A stretch of DNA of 64,000 bases from an uncultured Rhodopila sp. (GTDB lineage Bacteria; Pseudomonadota; Alphaproteobacteria; Acetobacterales; Acetobacteraceae), in assembly GCF_903915725.1 (NCBI RefSeq), contig NZ_CAIWTY010000018.1, positions 33,604 through 97,603 of the forward strand, given 5' to 3'. The position numbers were made by a program, and so were the translations under genes. The notes beneath the pieces are model-generated. The model made no database searches, was not told the origin of the DNA, and saw only the letters and a program-made list of their open reading frames with translations. This document shows, piece after piece, positions 1 to 8,810 of the stretch (position 1 is its first letter; each line of letters opens with the position of its first letter).

Positions 1-140
1 GCCGACCGCACCCCCACGATCCGGGCGCCGAGCGCTTCCGTCGCAGCCAGGATGGTATTCGGATCGTCTGTCCCGAGACCGGGTTGATTCAAAGCGCCCG
101 GGGGAACCCCCTGTGGCGAGCCAGCCATACCACCCGACAT
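1..140 (-). CDS. 5' end of a leftward gene, probably MoxR-type AAA ATPase (partial)
   Basis: An ATG at 138-140 on the minus strand opens a frame of 46 codons without a stop that runs off the left edge. It begins MSGGMAGSPQG and ends with ATEALGARIVGVRSA, an alpha-helical stretch like the one that precedes the 'IGxVxFGQ' segment of MoxR AAA+ ATPases. The identification is inferred mainly from context: in related alphaproteobacteria a moxR gene is often divergent from DUF1285-NUDIX. No ATPase motif lies within the visible part, so the product is not established. Confidence 0.4.
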   Translation of the reverse strand, partial: MSGGMAGSPQGVPPGALNQPGLGTDDPNTILAATEALGARIVGVRS

Positions 141-258
141 AGGGCTTCGACCCTCCGCGTTTGCATTCCTGAACTCATATAGGCACTTTCATCGCAGGGG
201 GGATGCTACCTATATCGCGTCCTTGAAAGGAAGCTTGGCTTCCACGGGAGACGGTTAC

Positions 259-891
259 GTGAACGGCACTACTACGCCCTTCGATCTTGCCGCCGCGAAA
301 CTGCCGGAGACCGCGGCGGATCGCGCTTTGGCCGCATGCTCAGGGCGCCTGACGGATGCGGTTGCCCATCCCAAGCGGGCACCGGCCGAATGCGGCGATT
401 TGCCGTTCCTGATCAAGCGGGACGGCACGTGGCTGTATCAGGGCACGCCGATCAACCGGAAGGAATTGGTGTGCCTGTTCTCCAGCGTGCTGCGCCGAGA
501 AGCGGACGGAAGCTGGTGGCTGCAGACCCCGGCCGAACGGGGCCGCATCGAGGTCGAGGACGCCCCCTTCGTTGCGGTCGAACTGGACTGGCGCGGTGAC
601 GATGCGCACCAGGTGCTGTCGTTCCGTACGAACATCGACCAGATCCTGACCGCCGGTCCGGAGCATCCGATCCGGGTGTCGCACGATATTATTACCTGCG
701 AGCCCACCCCCTATATTCGCGTGCGCGGCGGCCCGGGCATGCTGGCGGTCGAGGCCCGGATCAACCGCGCTACCTACTACGAACTCGTCGCCCTCGCCGT
801 CCCCAAATGGGTTGGCAGCCGGCGCATGCTGGGCGTTTGGAGCCAGGGCGTGTTCTTTCCCCTGGGCGAGATGCCGCCCGGCGAGGCGTGA
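259..891 (+). CDS. DUF1285 family protein
   Basis: A 210-residue soluble protein of the DUF1285 family, whose function is unknown. Family features include the block GDLPFLIKRDGTWLYQGTPI near the N-terminus, followed by the conserved 'L..LFSSVLRREADGSWWL' type region and a C-terminal beta-rich part ending WSQGVFFPLGE. The frame is open from a TTG at 223, but the GTG at 259 has a clear GGGAG eight bases upstream and fits the family length better. The stop overlaps the start of the NUDIX gene (GTGA), so the two are probably translationally coupled. Confidence 0.85.
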   Translation: MNGTTTPFDLAAAKLPETAADRALAACSGRLTDAVAHPKRAPAECGDLPFLIKRDGTWLYQGTPINRKELVCLFSSVLRREADGSWWLQTPAERGRIEVEDAPFVAVELDWRGDDAHQVLSFRTNIDQILTAGPEHPIRVSHDIITCEPTPYIRVRGGPGMLAVEARINRATYYELVALAVPKWVGSRRMLGVWSQGVFFPLGEMPPGEA

Positions 892-1490
892 CGCCCGCGG
901 CGCTGCGGGTTCGGCTGGCCGAGATCGCCGCCGAACCGATGCTCGCGCCCGCGCCCTATCGCGACGACATCCTGCCGGTGCCCGACAAGCCGCCGATACC
1001 GGCGGCGGTGCTGGTGCCGGTGGTGCTGGGGGACCCGCCAGGGGTGCTGCTGACCAAACGCACCGCCAATCTCAGTTCGCATGCCGGCCAGGTCAGTTTC
1101 CCCGGCGGACGGATCGATCCGGAGGATTCAGGTCCCGAGGCTGCCGCCCTGCGTGAGGCGCAGGAGGAAATCGGTCTTGACCCCGGGTTCGTAGAGGTTC
1201 TGGGACGCATGCCGGATTATCTCACCGGGACGGGGTATCGCATCACGCCGATCCTGGCTGTGGTGCCGCCCGGTTTGCGGTATGAGGTGTCCGCTCATGA
1301 GGTGGAGGCGATCTTCGAACTGCCCATGAGCGTGGTGATGGACCCGGATGCGCCACGGTTGCAGCGGCAACACGTTCGCGGGGTTTGGCGCGAATACTGG
1401 GTCTGGCCACATCCGCAACACTATATATGGGGCGCCACCGCGGCTATTTTGGTGCGGCTCGCGGAACGGCTCCGAGAAAGGATTGCCTGA
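888..1490 (+). CDS. CoA pyrophosphatase (NUDIX hydrolase, NudL type)
   Basis: A 200-residue NUDIX hydrolase predicted to cleave coenzyme A to 4'-phosphopantetheine and 3',5'-ADP in the cytoplasm. The CoA-specific signature is present: LLTKRTANLSSHAGQVSFPGG (about residues 54-74), followed by the NUDIX helix REAQEEIGL at 89-97. The frame is open back to 807, but that would lie deep inside the DUF1285 gene; the GTG at 888, overlapping the DUF1285 stop, gives the normal family length. It is followed without a gap by the CreA gene. Confidence 0.93.
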   Translation: MTPAALRVRLAEIAAEPMLAPAPYRDDILPVPDKPPIPAAVLVPVVLGDPPGVLLTKRTANLSSHAGQVSFPGGRIDPEDSGPEAAALREAQEEIGLDPGFVEVLGRMPDYLTGTGYRITPILAVVPPGLRYEVSAHEVEAIFELPMSVVMDPDAPRLQRQHVRGVWREYWVWPHPQHYIWGATAAILVRLAERLRERIA

Positions 1491-1943
1491 ATGCGTATCG
1501 CGATTTTTGCCGGGATTCTGGCGCTGCTGTCGGGTCCGGCGCTGGCGCAGACCCGGATCGATTCGATCAACACGAACTTCCGCTGGCTGGGTCCGGACGA
1601 CAAGGTGATCGTCGAGCGGTATGACGATCCGCGGGTGCAGAACGTGTCCTGCTACCTGTCGCGGGCGGCGACCGGCGGGGTCAGCGGCGGGCTTGGCTTT
1701 GCCGAGGACCCGAGCCGTTTCTCGATCGCCTGCCGGGCGGTGGGGCCGATCAGCTTGCCGGACAAGATGCCGGACAAGGAGGTGATCGCGTTTTCGTCGG
1801 CGTCGATCTTCTTCAAGTCGTTTCAGATTCATCGCGCGCTGGATACGGAAAAGCAGGTGCTGGTGTATACGGTTGTCAGCACGAAGCTGATAAACGGGTC
1901 GCCGTTCAACAGCATCAGCGTGGTGCCGACGTATCAGCGGTAG
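1491..1943 (+). CDS. creA: CreA family periplasmic protein
   Basis: A 150-residue protein of the CreA family (function unknown). Residues 1-19 form a signal peptide ending ALA|Q. The mature part has the family pattern: the 'DDPRVQNVSCYLSRA' block, a G-rich segment GGVSGGLGFAEDPS, a conserved cysteine in IACRAVGPI, and the C-terminal SSASIFFKSFQIHR and VYTVVSTKL segments. The ATG directly follows the TGA of the NUDIX gene, so DUF1285-NUDIX-creA is one transcription unit. Confidence 0.9.
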   Translation: MRIAIFAGILALLSGPALAQTRIDSINTNFRWLGPDDKVIVERYDDPRVQNVSCYLSRAATGGVSGGLGFAEDPSRFSIACRAVGPISLPDKMPDKEVIAFSSASIFFKSFQIHRALDTEKQVLVYTVVSTKLINGSPFNSISVVPTYQR

Positions 1944-1982
1944 GGGTCGTTCGCGTCCAGGCGGGCGCGACCCAACGGCCCA

Positions 1983-2073
1983 TCGTCATGGCGGGCGCAG
2001 GCCCGCCATCCACGCCTTTGCCATGTCAGCACCGCAAGGCGTGGATGGTCCGCCTACGCGGACCATGACGATG
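1983..2073. repeat. Palindromic intergenic repeat (REP/BIME-like), copy 1
   Basis: A composite palindrome downstream of creA. Two short hairpins (GGCGGGC/GCCCGCC and GGTCCGC/GCGGACC) are separated by the complementary blocks CATCCACGCCTT and AAGGCGTGGATG, and the whole begins CGTCATGG and ends CCATGACG. The same architecture recurs at 43471, 48008, 48416, 59870 and 60928, so this is a dispersed element rather than only a terminator, although it may also end creA transcription. Confidence 0.8.
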
Positions 2074-2102
2074 AGGGCTCTGCCCCCCGTTTCGTTAGTC
2101 CG

Positions 2103-2276
2103 TCAGTACGTATACCCGCCATGCCCGCCGAACAGCAGGAACAACACAAGCAGCACCACGAGCAGCGTCATTCCTCCACCGTAATGCGCGCCGCCGTAGT
2201 AACCGGAGCGGTAGCCGTAGTATCCGCCCCCGCCGAACAGCAGGAACAGGATCACAAGCAGCAATATCAAGCTCAT
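2103..2276 (-). CDS. Small Gly/Tyr-rich membrane peptide
   Basis: A 57-residue peptide starting MSLILLLVILFLLFGGGG. It has two short hydrophobic segments (about residues 2-14 and 36-49), each followed by a glycine-rich run, and a tyrosine/glycine linker (YYGYRSGYYGGAHYGG) between them. The ATG at 2276 is preceded by GAGGAG at good spacing, which excludes the upstream ATG at 2303. The two halves repeat the pattern LLxxLxLFLLFGG, suggesting internal duplication. It resembles small DUF3309-like hydrophobic peptides, but I cannot assign a function. Confidence 0.75.
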   Translation of the reverse strand: MSLILLLVILFLLFGGGGYYGYRSGYYGGAHYGGGMTLLVVLLVLFLLFGGHGGYTY

Positions 2277-2388
2277 GGATGTCTCCTCTCGTTGACGACC
2301 CATCGCAGATCGGGATCAACCGCGGCCGTCGCGTGGCGACATCATGACAACGTGGCGGCGGGCCTGATGCAGCGGTAAACTCCGCGCT

Positions 2389-3399
2389 ATGGTCCTTCCC
2401 GTCTGGCACCCCGAAAGCCTCGCCGCCCGCCTGCCGTTCCTGGCGCGCCGCGGCATCCTGACCCGCGCGGTGCGTGGATTCTTCCATGACCGCGGCTACA
2501 CCGAGGTGGAAACGCCCTTTGCCGTGCCCGCTCCCGGGGAGGAGGTGCATCTGCGCGCCTTCGCCACGACGCGGGAGCATCCGGACGGGTCCCGCGAACC
2601 GCTCTGGCTGAACACCAGCCCGGAATTCGCCATGAAGCGGCTGCTGGTGGCGGGGGCAGGGCCGATTTTCCAGTTCGCCCGGGTGTGGCGGAATGGCGAG
2701 GCGGGCGCGCTGCATGCGCCGGAGTTCACCATGCTGGAATGGTATCGCCCCGGTGCCGGCATGGATGCGCTGATCGAGGAAACCACCGCCCTGCTGCGCG
2801 ACGTCCTGCCTCCGGTCGTGCACTGCCGGGGCGTCGCCACGGACCTGTCCCGGATCGAGCGGCTGACCGTGGCGGAGGCGTTCGCGCAGCACGCGGGCGT
2901 TACCGGTCTTGTGGACATCGGCGAGGACGCCACTGCCCTGGCCGCCGCCGCCGGGGTCAGGCTGCGCGACGGCGAGGACTGGGAGGACCTGTTCTTTCGG
3001 CTGCTGCTGGAGCGGGTCGAGCCGCATCTTGGCCGGGGGCATCCGACGTTTCTGACCCATTGGCCGGCTGCGCAGGCGGCCCTGGCGCGGCGCGATCCTG
3101 ATGATCCCCGGGTGGCCGAGCGGTTCGAGCTGTTCATCTGCGGGATCGAACTGGCGAACGCCTTTGTCGAACTCACCGATCCGGCAGAACAGCGCCTCCG
3201 CTTCCAGGCCGATCGGCGGCGGCGGGAGGGGATTGCGGGGCCGGATTGGGCGCTGGATGAGGATTTCCTGGCCGCCATGCAGCACGGCATGCCGGCTGCC
3301 GCCGGCATTGCCGTCGGCTTCGATCGTCTCGCGATGTTGGCCTCGGGCGCGGACCGGATCGGCCAGGTGCTGTGGCTGCCGCCGGGGGATATCGGGTAG
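2389..3399 (+). CDS. epmA: EF-P lysine lysyltransferase EpmA (GenX/PoxA)
   Basis: A 336-residue class II lysyl-tRNA-synthetase paralogue lacking the anticodon-binding domain. It ligates (beta-)lysine to the conserved lysine of elongation factor P. Visible motifs: motif 1 around GYTEVETPFAVP, motif 2 FQFARVWRNGEAGALHAPEF, the ICGIELANAFVELTDP block and motif 3 GIAVGFDRLAMLASG. Its substrate, efp, is 10 kb away in this window (13761). The aminomutase EpmB, which supplies beta-lysine in gammaproteobacteria, is not in the window. Confidence 0.95.
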   Translation: MVLPVWHPESLAARLPFLARRGILTRAVRGFFHDRGYTEVETPFAVPAPGEEVHLRAFATTREHPDGSREPLWLNTSPEFAMKRLLVAGAGPIFQFARVWRNGEAGALHAPEFTMLEWYRPGAGMDALIEETTALLRDVLPPVVHCRGVATDLSRIERLTVAEAFAQHAGVTGLVDIGEDATALAAAAGVRLRDGEDWEDLFFRLLLERVEPHLGRGHPTFLTHWPAAQAALARRDPDDPRVAERFELFICGIELANAFVELTDPAEQRLRFQADRRRREGIAGPDWALDEDFLAAMQHGMPAAAGIAVGFDRLAMLASGADRIGQVLWLPPGDIG

Positions 3400-3492
3400 A
3401 ACAAAAGCGTGACAGTTGATCGAGGTCAACGACCGCGGCGCAGCGGCGGCGCTGAGGTGTCAGCATCGCGCGAATCCCTGCGGAGGCCCGCC

Positions 3493-4947
3493 ATGCTACG
3501 ACAGGTGTTGAAAGCATCGGCCCCGATTGCGGTGGCCATCGTGATCGCGCTGATCCCGGCGCCCGGCCTCGCACAGCACACCTGGTATTTCTTCGCCATC
3601 TTCACCGGCGTCATCGTCGGCCTGATGTTGGAACCGTTGCCCGGAGGCGCCATCGGGTTGATCGGCGTCACCGTGGTGACGCTGCTTTCGCCCTGGGTGC
3701 TGTTCAGCCCGGAGGAACTCGCCAAGCCCGGGTTCAACAGCGCGAATGCCGCCCTGACCTGGGCGCTGTCGGGCTTTTCGAACGGCACGGTGTGGCTGAT
3801 CTTCGGCGCCTTCATGTTCGCGCTCGGGTATGAGAAGACCGGGCTGGGCAAGCGGCTGTCGCTGCTACTGGTGAAGTCGATGGGGCACCGGACGCTGACT
3901 TTGGGCTACGCGATCATGCTGGCGGACGCCGTGCTGGCGCCGTTCACGCCGTCGAACACCGCCCGCAGCGGCGGCACGATTTTCCCGATCATCAACCATC
4001 TGCCGCCGCTGTATGATTCGAAGCCGCACGACCCCTCGTCGCGCCGCATCGGCGGCTACCTGATGTGGGTAGCGATCGCCTCGACCTGCGTGACCAGTTC
4101 GCTGTTCCTGACCGGCCTCGCGCCGAACCTTCTGGCGGCGGAACTGGCGAAGAAGATCGCCGACGTGGAGCTCGGCTGGACGCAGTGGTTCTTTGCCTTC
4201 GCCCCTGTCGGCATCGTGCTGCTGGCGCTGGTTCCGCTGCTGACCTGGTGGTTCTACCCGCCGGAGGTCAAGGAAGGCCGCGAGGTGCCGCTGTGGGCGG
4301 CGCGCGAACTGGTGACGATGGGGCGGGTGACCCGGCCGGAGATCCTGCTGGGCGTCCTGGTGCTGCTGGCGCTGGCGCTGTGGATTTTCGCCGCCGACTC
4401 GATCAACGCGACGACCGTGGCGCTGATCGTGATTTCCCTGATGCTGGTGCTGCGGGTGGTGAGCTGGGCCGACATCATCGCCAACAAGGCGGCGTGGAAT
4501 ACGCTCGCGTGGTTCGCGACTTTGGTGGCGCTGGCGGACGGCCTGAACCGCACCGGGTTCGTCGATTGGTTCGCGGATTCGATCGCCCACCATATGGGCG
4601 GGTTCTCGCCGCTGAACGCGACGATCATCCTGGTGGTGCTGTTCTACTTCGTGCATTATCTGTTTGCGAGCGTCACGGCGCACGTGACGGCCATGCTGCC
4701 GGTGTTCCTGGCCGTCGGGACGACGATCCCCGGCATGGACATGGCGCAGTTCGCCATGCTGCTGTCGCTGACCCTGGGCATCATGGGGATCATCACGCCG
4801 TACGGCACCGGGCCGAGTCCGGTCTATTACGGCTCGGGCTACATCCCGTCGGCGGATTGGTGGCGGCTGGGCGCGATCTTCGGCGCGATCTACCTGGCGG
4901 CGTTCCTGGTCATCGGCGTGCCGTGGGTGCTGCTGATCGACCGGTGA
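3493..4947 (+). CDS. DASS family anion (dicarboxylate) transporter
   Basis: A 484-residue multi-pass inner-membrane protein of the divalent anion:sodium symporter family (SLC13/CitT/SodiT1 type), predicted to move 2-oxoglutarate, malate, citrate or similar acids. The signature APFTPSNTARSGGTIFPI lies about residues 148-165, and the second repeat carries TPYGTGPSPVYYGSGYI. Upstream in-frame codons are open to 3409, but the ATG at 3493 has GGAGG at ideal spacing and opens directly into a hydrophobic segment. Substrate specificity cannot be read from the sequence. It is close behind epmA but probably separately transcribed. Confidence 0.92.
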   Translation: MLRQVLKASAPIAVAIVIALIPAPGLAQHTWYFFAIFTGVIVGLMLEPLPGGAIGLIGVTVVTLLSPWVLFSPEELAKPGFNSANAALTWALSGFSNGTVWLIFGAFMFALGYEKTGLGKRLSLLLVKSMGHRTLTLGYAIMLADAVLAPFTPSNTARSGGTIFPIINHLPPLYDSKPHDPSSRRIGGYLMWVAIASTCVTSSLFLTGLAPNLLAAELAKKIADVELGWTQWFFAFAPVGIVLLALVPLLTWWFYPPEVKEGREVPLWAARELVTMGRVTRPEILLGVLVLLALALWIFAADSINATTVALIVISLMLVLRVVSWADIIANKAAWNTLAWFATLVALADGLNRTGFVDWFADSIAHHMGGFSPLNATIILVVLFYFVHYLFASVTAHVTAMLPVFLAVGTTIPGMDMAQFAMLLSLTLGIMGIITPYGTGPSPVYYGSGYIPSADWWRLGAIFGAIYLAAFLVIGVPWVLLIDR

Positions 4948-5041
4948 CGGCTTGGCCCGGGCGTTCGGCCTCGCGTGACTGTGCGCCGCCGCGACGGCGG
5001 TATTCTGGTATCGATCTGGAATGGATAGCGAGGATTAGGCT

Positions 5042-5689
5042 ATGCCAACACTGGAAATCGTCGGTGCGCCCTGGGGCAATTTCGTCCGGACCGTCCGGAT
5101 GGCGTGCTTCGAGAAGGGCGTTCCGTATACTCTGGACATCGTCCGCCCGCAGTCGCCGGAGGTGAAGGCAATCCACCCGTTCGGCCTGGTGCCATGCATG
5201 CGGCACGGCGACCTGGCGCTGTTCGAGAGCCGGGCGATCTGCACCTATATCGACCAGGCGTTCGACGGGCCGCCTCTGGTGCCACGCGATCCGACAGCCG
5301 CTGCGTTGACGGAGCAGTGGATTGCGCTGGTCATGACCACGGTCGATCCGGTGCTCGCCCGCCAATACCTCGTTGCATATATCAATGCGCCGGGCGGCGT
5401 GCCGGACCCCGCGGTGATCGAGGCGCTGTTGCCGAAGGTGCGGGAGGTGTTCGCGGTGCTCGACCATACGCTGGCGGGGCGCCCGTATCTGGCCGGCGAG
5501 GCGTTCAGCCTGGCCGACATGTTCCTGTTCCCGGTGATCTGGTTCATGCGGCTGAAATCGGAGAGCGCCGCACTGCTGCAGGAGTCGCCGCATTTGCTGG
5601 GCTGGTATGACCGCATCGCCGCGCGGCCCTGTGCGGTTGAGACTGAGCCGCCGGTGGCGACCGGACCGGCACAGCCTTGCAAGACCTAG
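5042..5689 (+). CDS. Glutathione S-transferase family protein
   Basis: A 215-residue cytosolic GST-fold protein. The N-terminal thioredoxin-like domain (1-80) contains the glutathione-binding FESRAICTYID motif, and the C-terminal helical domain carries the conserved LAGEAFSLADMFLFPV helix (N-capping S/T-x-x-D). The active-site region APWGNFVRTVRMACFEKG resembles the phi/theta-like bacterial GSTs (serine/cysteine not evident). Its last four bases overlap the convergent GT87 gene. Substrate unknown. Confidence 0.9.
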   Translation: MPTLEIVGAPWGNFVRTVRMACFEKGVPYTLDIVRPQSPEVKAIHPFGLVPCMRHGDLALFESRAICTYIDQAFDGPPLVPRDPTAAALTEQWIALVMTTVDPVLARQYLVAYINAPGGVPDPAVIEALLPKVREVFAVLDHTLAGRPYLAGEAFSLADMFLFPVIWFMRLKSESAALLQESPHLLGWYDRIAARPCAVETEPPVATGPAQPCKT

Positions 5690-6825
5690 ACGAGCATTTT
5701 GGCTCGCCGCAGGGATACGCCGAGGATGATGGCCGGTGCGAACACGCCGGCTGGATCGTGCAGCAACCAGCCGGCGCCGAGTGTGATGAACGCAAGCAGG
5801 TATATAATCGTCAGTAGCCATTTTTCCCCCGGCAGGAAGCCGTAACCTGCGGCGTCCCGCACCAGCCACGCGATGCAGATGCTGACAAGGGTCAGATCGT
5901 AGAGCAGCGCCACCGGCACGCTCAGCAGTGTGCCGCCGATCAGGACCGCGGCGCGGAGCGGTTGCCGGGTTTTTTGCTGCCAGACCCGGGCGACGATGGC
6001 CGCGGTCGCGAGACTGACCAGAAGTTGCAGCGTCATGGCCTCCCCGGCGGCCATTCCCGCCAGCCGCGCGGCGCCGAATGGTGAGACGTAGCCCGCGAGG
6101 AGGATCGTGTCTGAGCCGTATACCCGGGCCGCGGCTGAGAGTGCCTCCGTGTAACGCAGCCATGGTTCGAAGCCGAACAGCCCGACGGTTGCGCCGATGA
6201 CCCCGCAGAGTGTCGCCCCTGTTGCGAAGAACGCTCGCCAATGGCCGCCGGCGGCGAGCGCTATCGGCACCAGCAGGCCGAAATGCGGCTTGTAGCAGAG
6301 CAGGCCGAACAGCGCGCCCGACCCTATCGGCCGGCGATCGACAAGCAGCGTGGCCGCACCGAACAGCGCGGCGGTGAGAAACGAATTCTGCCCCAGGCCG
6401 GCGCACCAGAATACCGCCGGAAATGCCAGGGCCGGAAGGCACCATTTCGGGCCGGCGATGCGGCAGGCGACATAGGTGTAGGCGGCCAGGGATGCTGCCT
6501 CGAACAGTCCGAAAGCGACCCAATAGGGCAGCAGCGCCAACGGCGCGCAGAGCAGCAGGAAGGGCGGCGGGTAGAAGAAATAGACGTAGGGACCCTCGCC
6601 GCCGATTGCCTGTTCGGCGAACCAATGCGCGGTTTCGTCGTACGCCAGTTCGGGCAGGCCTTGCAGCGCCAGGCTGCCGGCGGCGTAGAAGCTCGGAAAG
6701 TCGCTGACAAAGGGGGAGCGCGAGGGGCCGAAGACGCCGAACTCCCATGCCACCACCGACGCGAGCAGGATCGTCTGGACGGCCAGTGCGACGGCGCTGA
6801 GGACGATGACGCGGCCGCTTGTCAC
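5686..6825 (-). CDS. GT87 family (DUF2029) polyprenol-dependent glycosyltransferase
   Basis: A 379-residue integral membrane protein with about ten hydrophobic segments, of the GT-C fold GT87 family. These use polyprenyl-phosphate sugars outside the membrane. After the first transmembrane helix comes the extracytoplasmic loop SDFPSFYAAGSLALQG with the family's conserved acidic residue. The VYFFYPPPFLLLCAPLALL stretch that follows is typical of the family. It overlaps the AhpD-like gene upstream by four bases, so the two are co-transcribed. The acceptor is unknown. Confidence 0.85.
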   Translation of the reverse strand: MTSGRVIVLSAVALAVQTILLASVVAWEFGVFGPSRSPFVSDFPSFYAAGSLALQGLPELAYDETAHWFAEQAIGGEGPYVYFFYPPPFLLLCAPLALLPYWVAFGLFEAASLAAYTYVACRIAGPKWCLPALAFPAVFWCAGLGQNSFLTAALFGAATLLVDRRPIGSGALFGLLCYKPHFGLLVPIALAAGGHWRAFFATGATLCGVIGATVGLFGFEPWLRYTEALSAAARVYGSDTILLAGYVSPFGAARLAGMAAGEAMTLQLLVSLATAAIVARVWQQKTRQPLRAAVLIGGTLLSVPVALLYDLTLVSICIAWLVRDAAGYGFLPGEKWLLTIIYLLAFITLGAGWLLHDPAGVFAPAIILGVSLRRAKMLV

Positions 6826-7232
6826 TCGCCGGCGAGGAATTCGCGGTCGACCGGGACTTGCAGGGCGGTGACGAGGCTGTTGGTCTCGGACGCCATGCCA
6901 ATGATGGCGAGCAGGTGCATGTGCTGCGCGTCCGTCATGCCTTTCTGTTTCGCTGCCGCGGTGTGGGAGTGGATGCAGTAGGTGCAGTTGTTGGCGGCGG
7001 AGACGGCGATGTAGATCAGCTCGCGGGTCAGCGGGTCGAGCGCGCCTTCGCCGCCCATGATTGTTTTCAGGGTTTCCCAGGTGCGTTTCAGGTTCGCCGG
7101 GTCGTTGGCCAGAGCGCGCCAGAAGTTGTTGACGAAATCCGCGCCGCGGGTGCGGCGGATGTCGTCGAACACGGCTTTCACCGCCGGGTCGTTGTCCGCT
7201 TCGTTATCGGTCCATAGCCGCACCGTTGCCAT
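6822..7232 (-). CDS. Carboxymuconolactone decarboxylase family (AhpD-like) protein
   Basis: A 136-residue all-helical protein of the CMD/AhpD family. The redox motif is intact: NNCTYCIHSH gives C83-x-x-C86-x-x-x-H90, with the preceding acidic residue in TRELIYIAV. Such proteins are usually peroxidase partners or small redox enzymes, so peroxidase-like activity is more likely than true carboxymuconolactone decarboxylation. It is the first gene of a two-gene unit with the GT87 transferase; the functional link is unclear. Confidence 0.9.
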   Translation of the reverse strand: MATVRLWTDNEADNDPAVKAVFDDIRRTRGADFVNNFWRALANDPANLKRTWETLKTIMGGEGALDPLTRELIYIAVSAANNCTYCIHSHTAAAKQKGMTDAQHMHLLAIIGMASETNSLVTALQVPVDREFLAGE

Positions 7233-7268
7233 GCTGTCCTCCTGTTGCCGGGCCTGACGTGAATACGG

Positions 7269-8267
7269 TTACTCGATCGTCACGACAAGCTTGCCCATGG
7301 CGCTGCGGGCGGACAGCGCGGCGATGGCGTCGGCGCCTTGGTGTAAAGGGTAGCGCGCGGAGATCACGGGGCGGATGGCGCCCTGGCGGTAGAAGTCGAG
7401 CAATTCGCGGGCGCTGGCTCGGAAGCCGGCGGGATCGCGGTCGATCCAGGCCGCCCAGAAGACGCCGATGATCTGGCAGGATTTCAGCAGCGCGAGGTTC
7501 AAGGGAAGGCGCGGGATGCCGGCCGGGAACCCGACGACGAGGAAGCGGCCGTCCCACGCGATGCTGCGCAGCGCGGCCTCGGCGTAGTCGCCGCCGACGG
7601 CGTCGTAGATGACATTGGCGCCGTTTTCCGGGCAGGCTTGCTTGAACAAAGCGGACAGGCTGCGCAAGGCGGCTTTGTCGAACGGGCCGCGAGGGTAGAC
7701 GATGCCGGAGGCCGCGCCGTGTTTGGTTGCGAGGGCGAGTTTTTCTTGGGTCGAAACCGCGGCGATGACGTTGGCGCCCATCGCCTTGCCGAGTTCGACC
7801 GCGGCGAGGCCGGCGCCACCGGCGGCGCCGATGACGAGCAGGGTCTCGCCGGGTTGCAGGGTGCCGCGCTGCTTGAGGGCGTAGTGCGACGTGCCGTAGG
7901 TCAGGATGAAGGCGGCGGCTTCGTCGAACGGCATTGCGTCCGGGATCGGGATGCAGTGCGGGCGGGTGACGGCGACTTTTTCAGCCATGCCGCCCCAGCA
8001 ACACCAGCCGATGACGCGGTCGCCGGGGCGGATGTCCTTTATGTTGGAGCCGATGGCGGCGACGGTGCCGGCGACTTCGCCGCCGGGGGAGAACGGGCGT
8101 TCGGGGCGGAACTGGTATTTGTCCTCGATGATGAGGGTATCGGGGAAGTTCACGCCGCAGGCTTTGACGGAGATCAGGATTTCGTCCGCGCCGGGTGCCG
8201 GGTCGGGGAGGTCGCCGAGGGCGAGGGTTTGCGGTCCGCCGGTGGTTTGGCTGAGTAGAGCCTTCAA
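7269..8267 (-). CDS. NADPH:quinone oxidoreductase (zinc-independent MDR)
   Basis: A 332-residue medium-chain dehydrogenase/reductase of the quinone oxidoreductase branch. The catalytic domain includes VNFPDTLIIEDKYQ and PGGEVAGTVAAIG, and the Rossmann domain has the NADPH-binding GAAGGAGLAAVELGKAMGA near residue 150. No structural zinc cysteine cluster is seen. The frame stays open far upstream (to 8609), overlapping the divergent MNT gene. The conserved N-terminus KALLSQTTGGP fixes the start at a TTG at 8265-8267. Confidence 0.9.
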   Translation of the reverse strand: MKALLSQTTGGPQTLALGDLPDPAPGADEILISVKACGVNFPDTLIIEDKYQFRPERPFSPGGEVAGTVAAIGSNIKDIRPGDRVIGWCCWGGMAEKVAVTRPHCIPIPDAMPFDEAAAFILTYGTSHYALKQRGTLQPGETLLVIGAAGGAGLAAVELGKAMGANVIAAVSTQEKLALATKHGAASGIVYPRGPFDKAALRSLSALFKQACPENGANVIYDAVGGDYAEAALRSIAWDGRFLVVGFPAGIPRLPLNLALLKSCQIIGVFWAAWIDRDPAGFRASARELLDFYRQGAIRPVISARYPLHQGADAIAALSARSAMGKLVVTIE

Positions 8268-8480
8268 TGGTGCCGCCCTTCTGCTGGTGAGTGCGCGATT
8301 GCACGGCGGGGGCGGGGAAATGGCAAGGTCGGGGACCGGCGGTGACCCAAGATGCGGAAACCGGTGCCGAGAGGAAGCTTCGTTTTCGGCACAAAGCTGG
8401 TATGATCGCGCAAGCGCGCGCCCCGGTGCACTAACCGTCGCAGGTGCACGGAAGGCGGTTGCTGCTCGAAATGCCGGGAG

Positions 8481-8810
8481 TTGGAGATTACCGAGAATCC
8501 CATCGATGATCCGATCCTGAAGCGATTCAAGGCCGCGCTCGATCAGGCTTACGGCGGGCGTATCGAGCGGGTGGTGCTGTTCGGTTCGCGGGCTCGGGGT
8601 GACGCTCATGCGGACTCCGACTACGATGTCGCGGTCTTCTTTCGCGATCTACCGGACCGGTGGCGGGAGATGGACCGGCTGGCGGATATCGGCACCGACA
8701 TCCTTTACAATGAAGGCAAGTGCGTTCATGCGATGGCTTACTCGGCTGGCGCCTATCGTGACCGCACGCCATTGATGCATGAGGTCAGGAAAGACGGCGT
8801 TGACCTATGA
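8481..8810 (+). CDS. MNT-type nucleotidyltransferase (HEPN/MNT antitoxin-like)
   Basis: A 109-residue minimal nucleotidyltransferase. The catalytic pattern is complete: VVLFGSRARGDAHADSDYDVAV, with G35-S36 and the metal-binding D47-x-D49. In HEPN/MNT modules this partner neutralises the HEPN nuclease, in some cases by adenylylating it. The most probable start is a TTG at 8481 with little Shine-Dalgarno; no later in-frame start preserves the motif. Its stop overlaps the HEPN start by four bases, as usual for these pairs. Confidence 0.87.
   Translation: MEITENPIDDPILKRFKAALDQAYGGRIERVVLFGSRARGDAHADSDYDVAVFFRDLPDRWREMDRLADIGTDILYNEGKCVHAMAYSAGAYRDRTPLMHEVRKDGVDL

Noticed and set aside
2095..3429. 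Long minus-strand frame of 444 codons opposite epmA
   Set aside because: Arginine/proline-rich translation without motifs, complementary to a well-supported aminoacyl-ligase gene; typical of high-GC antisense frames.
4910..6901. Minus-strand frame of 663 codons overlapping the GST and GT87 genes
   Set aside because: It crosses two genes with clear family motifs, in a different frame from the GT87 gene, and its composition is non-protein-like.
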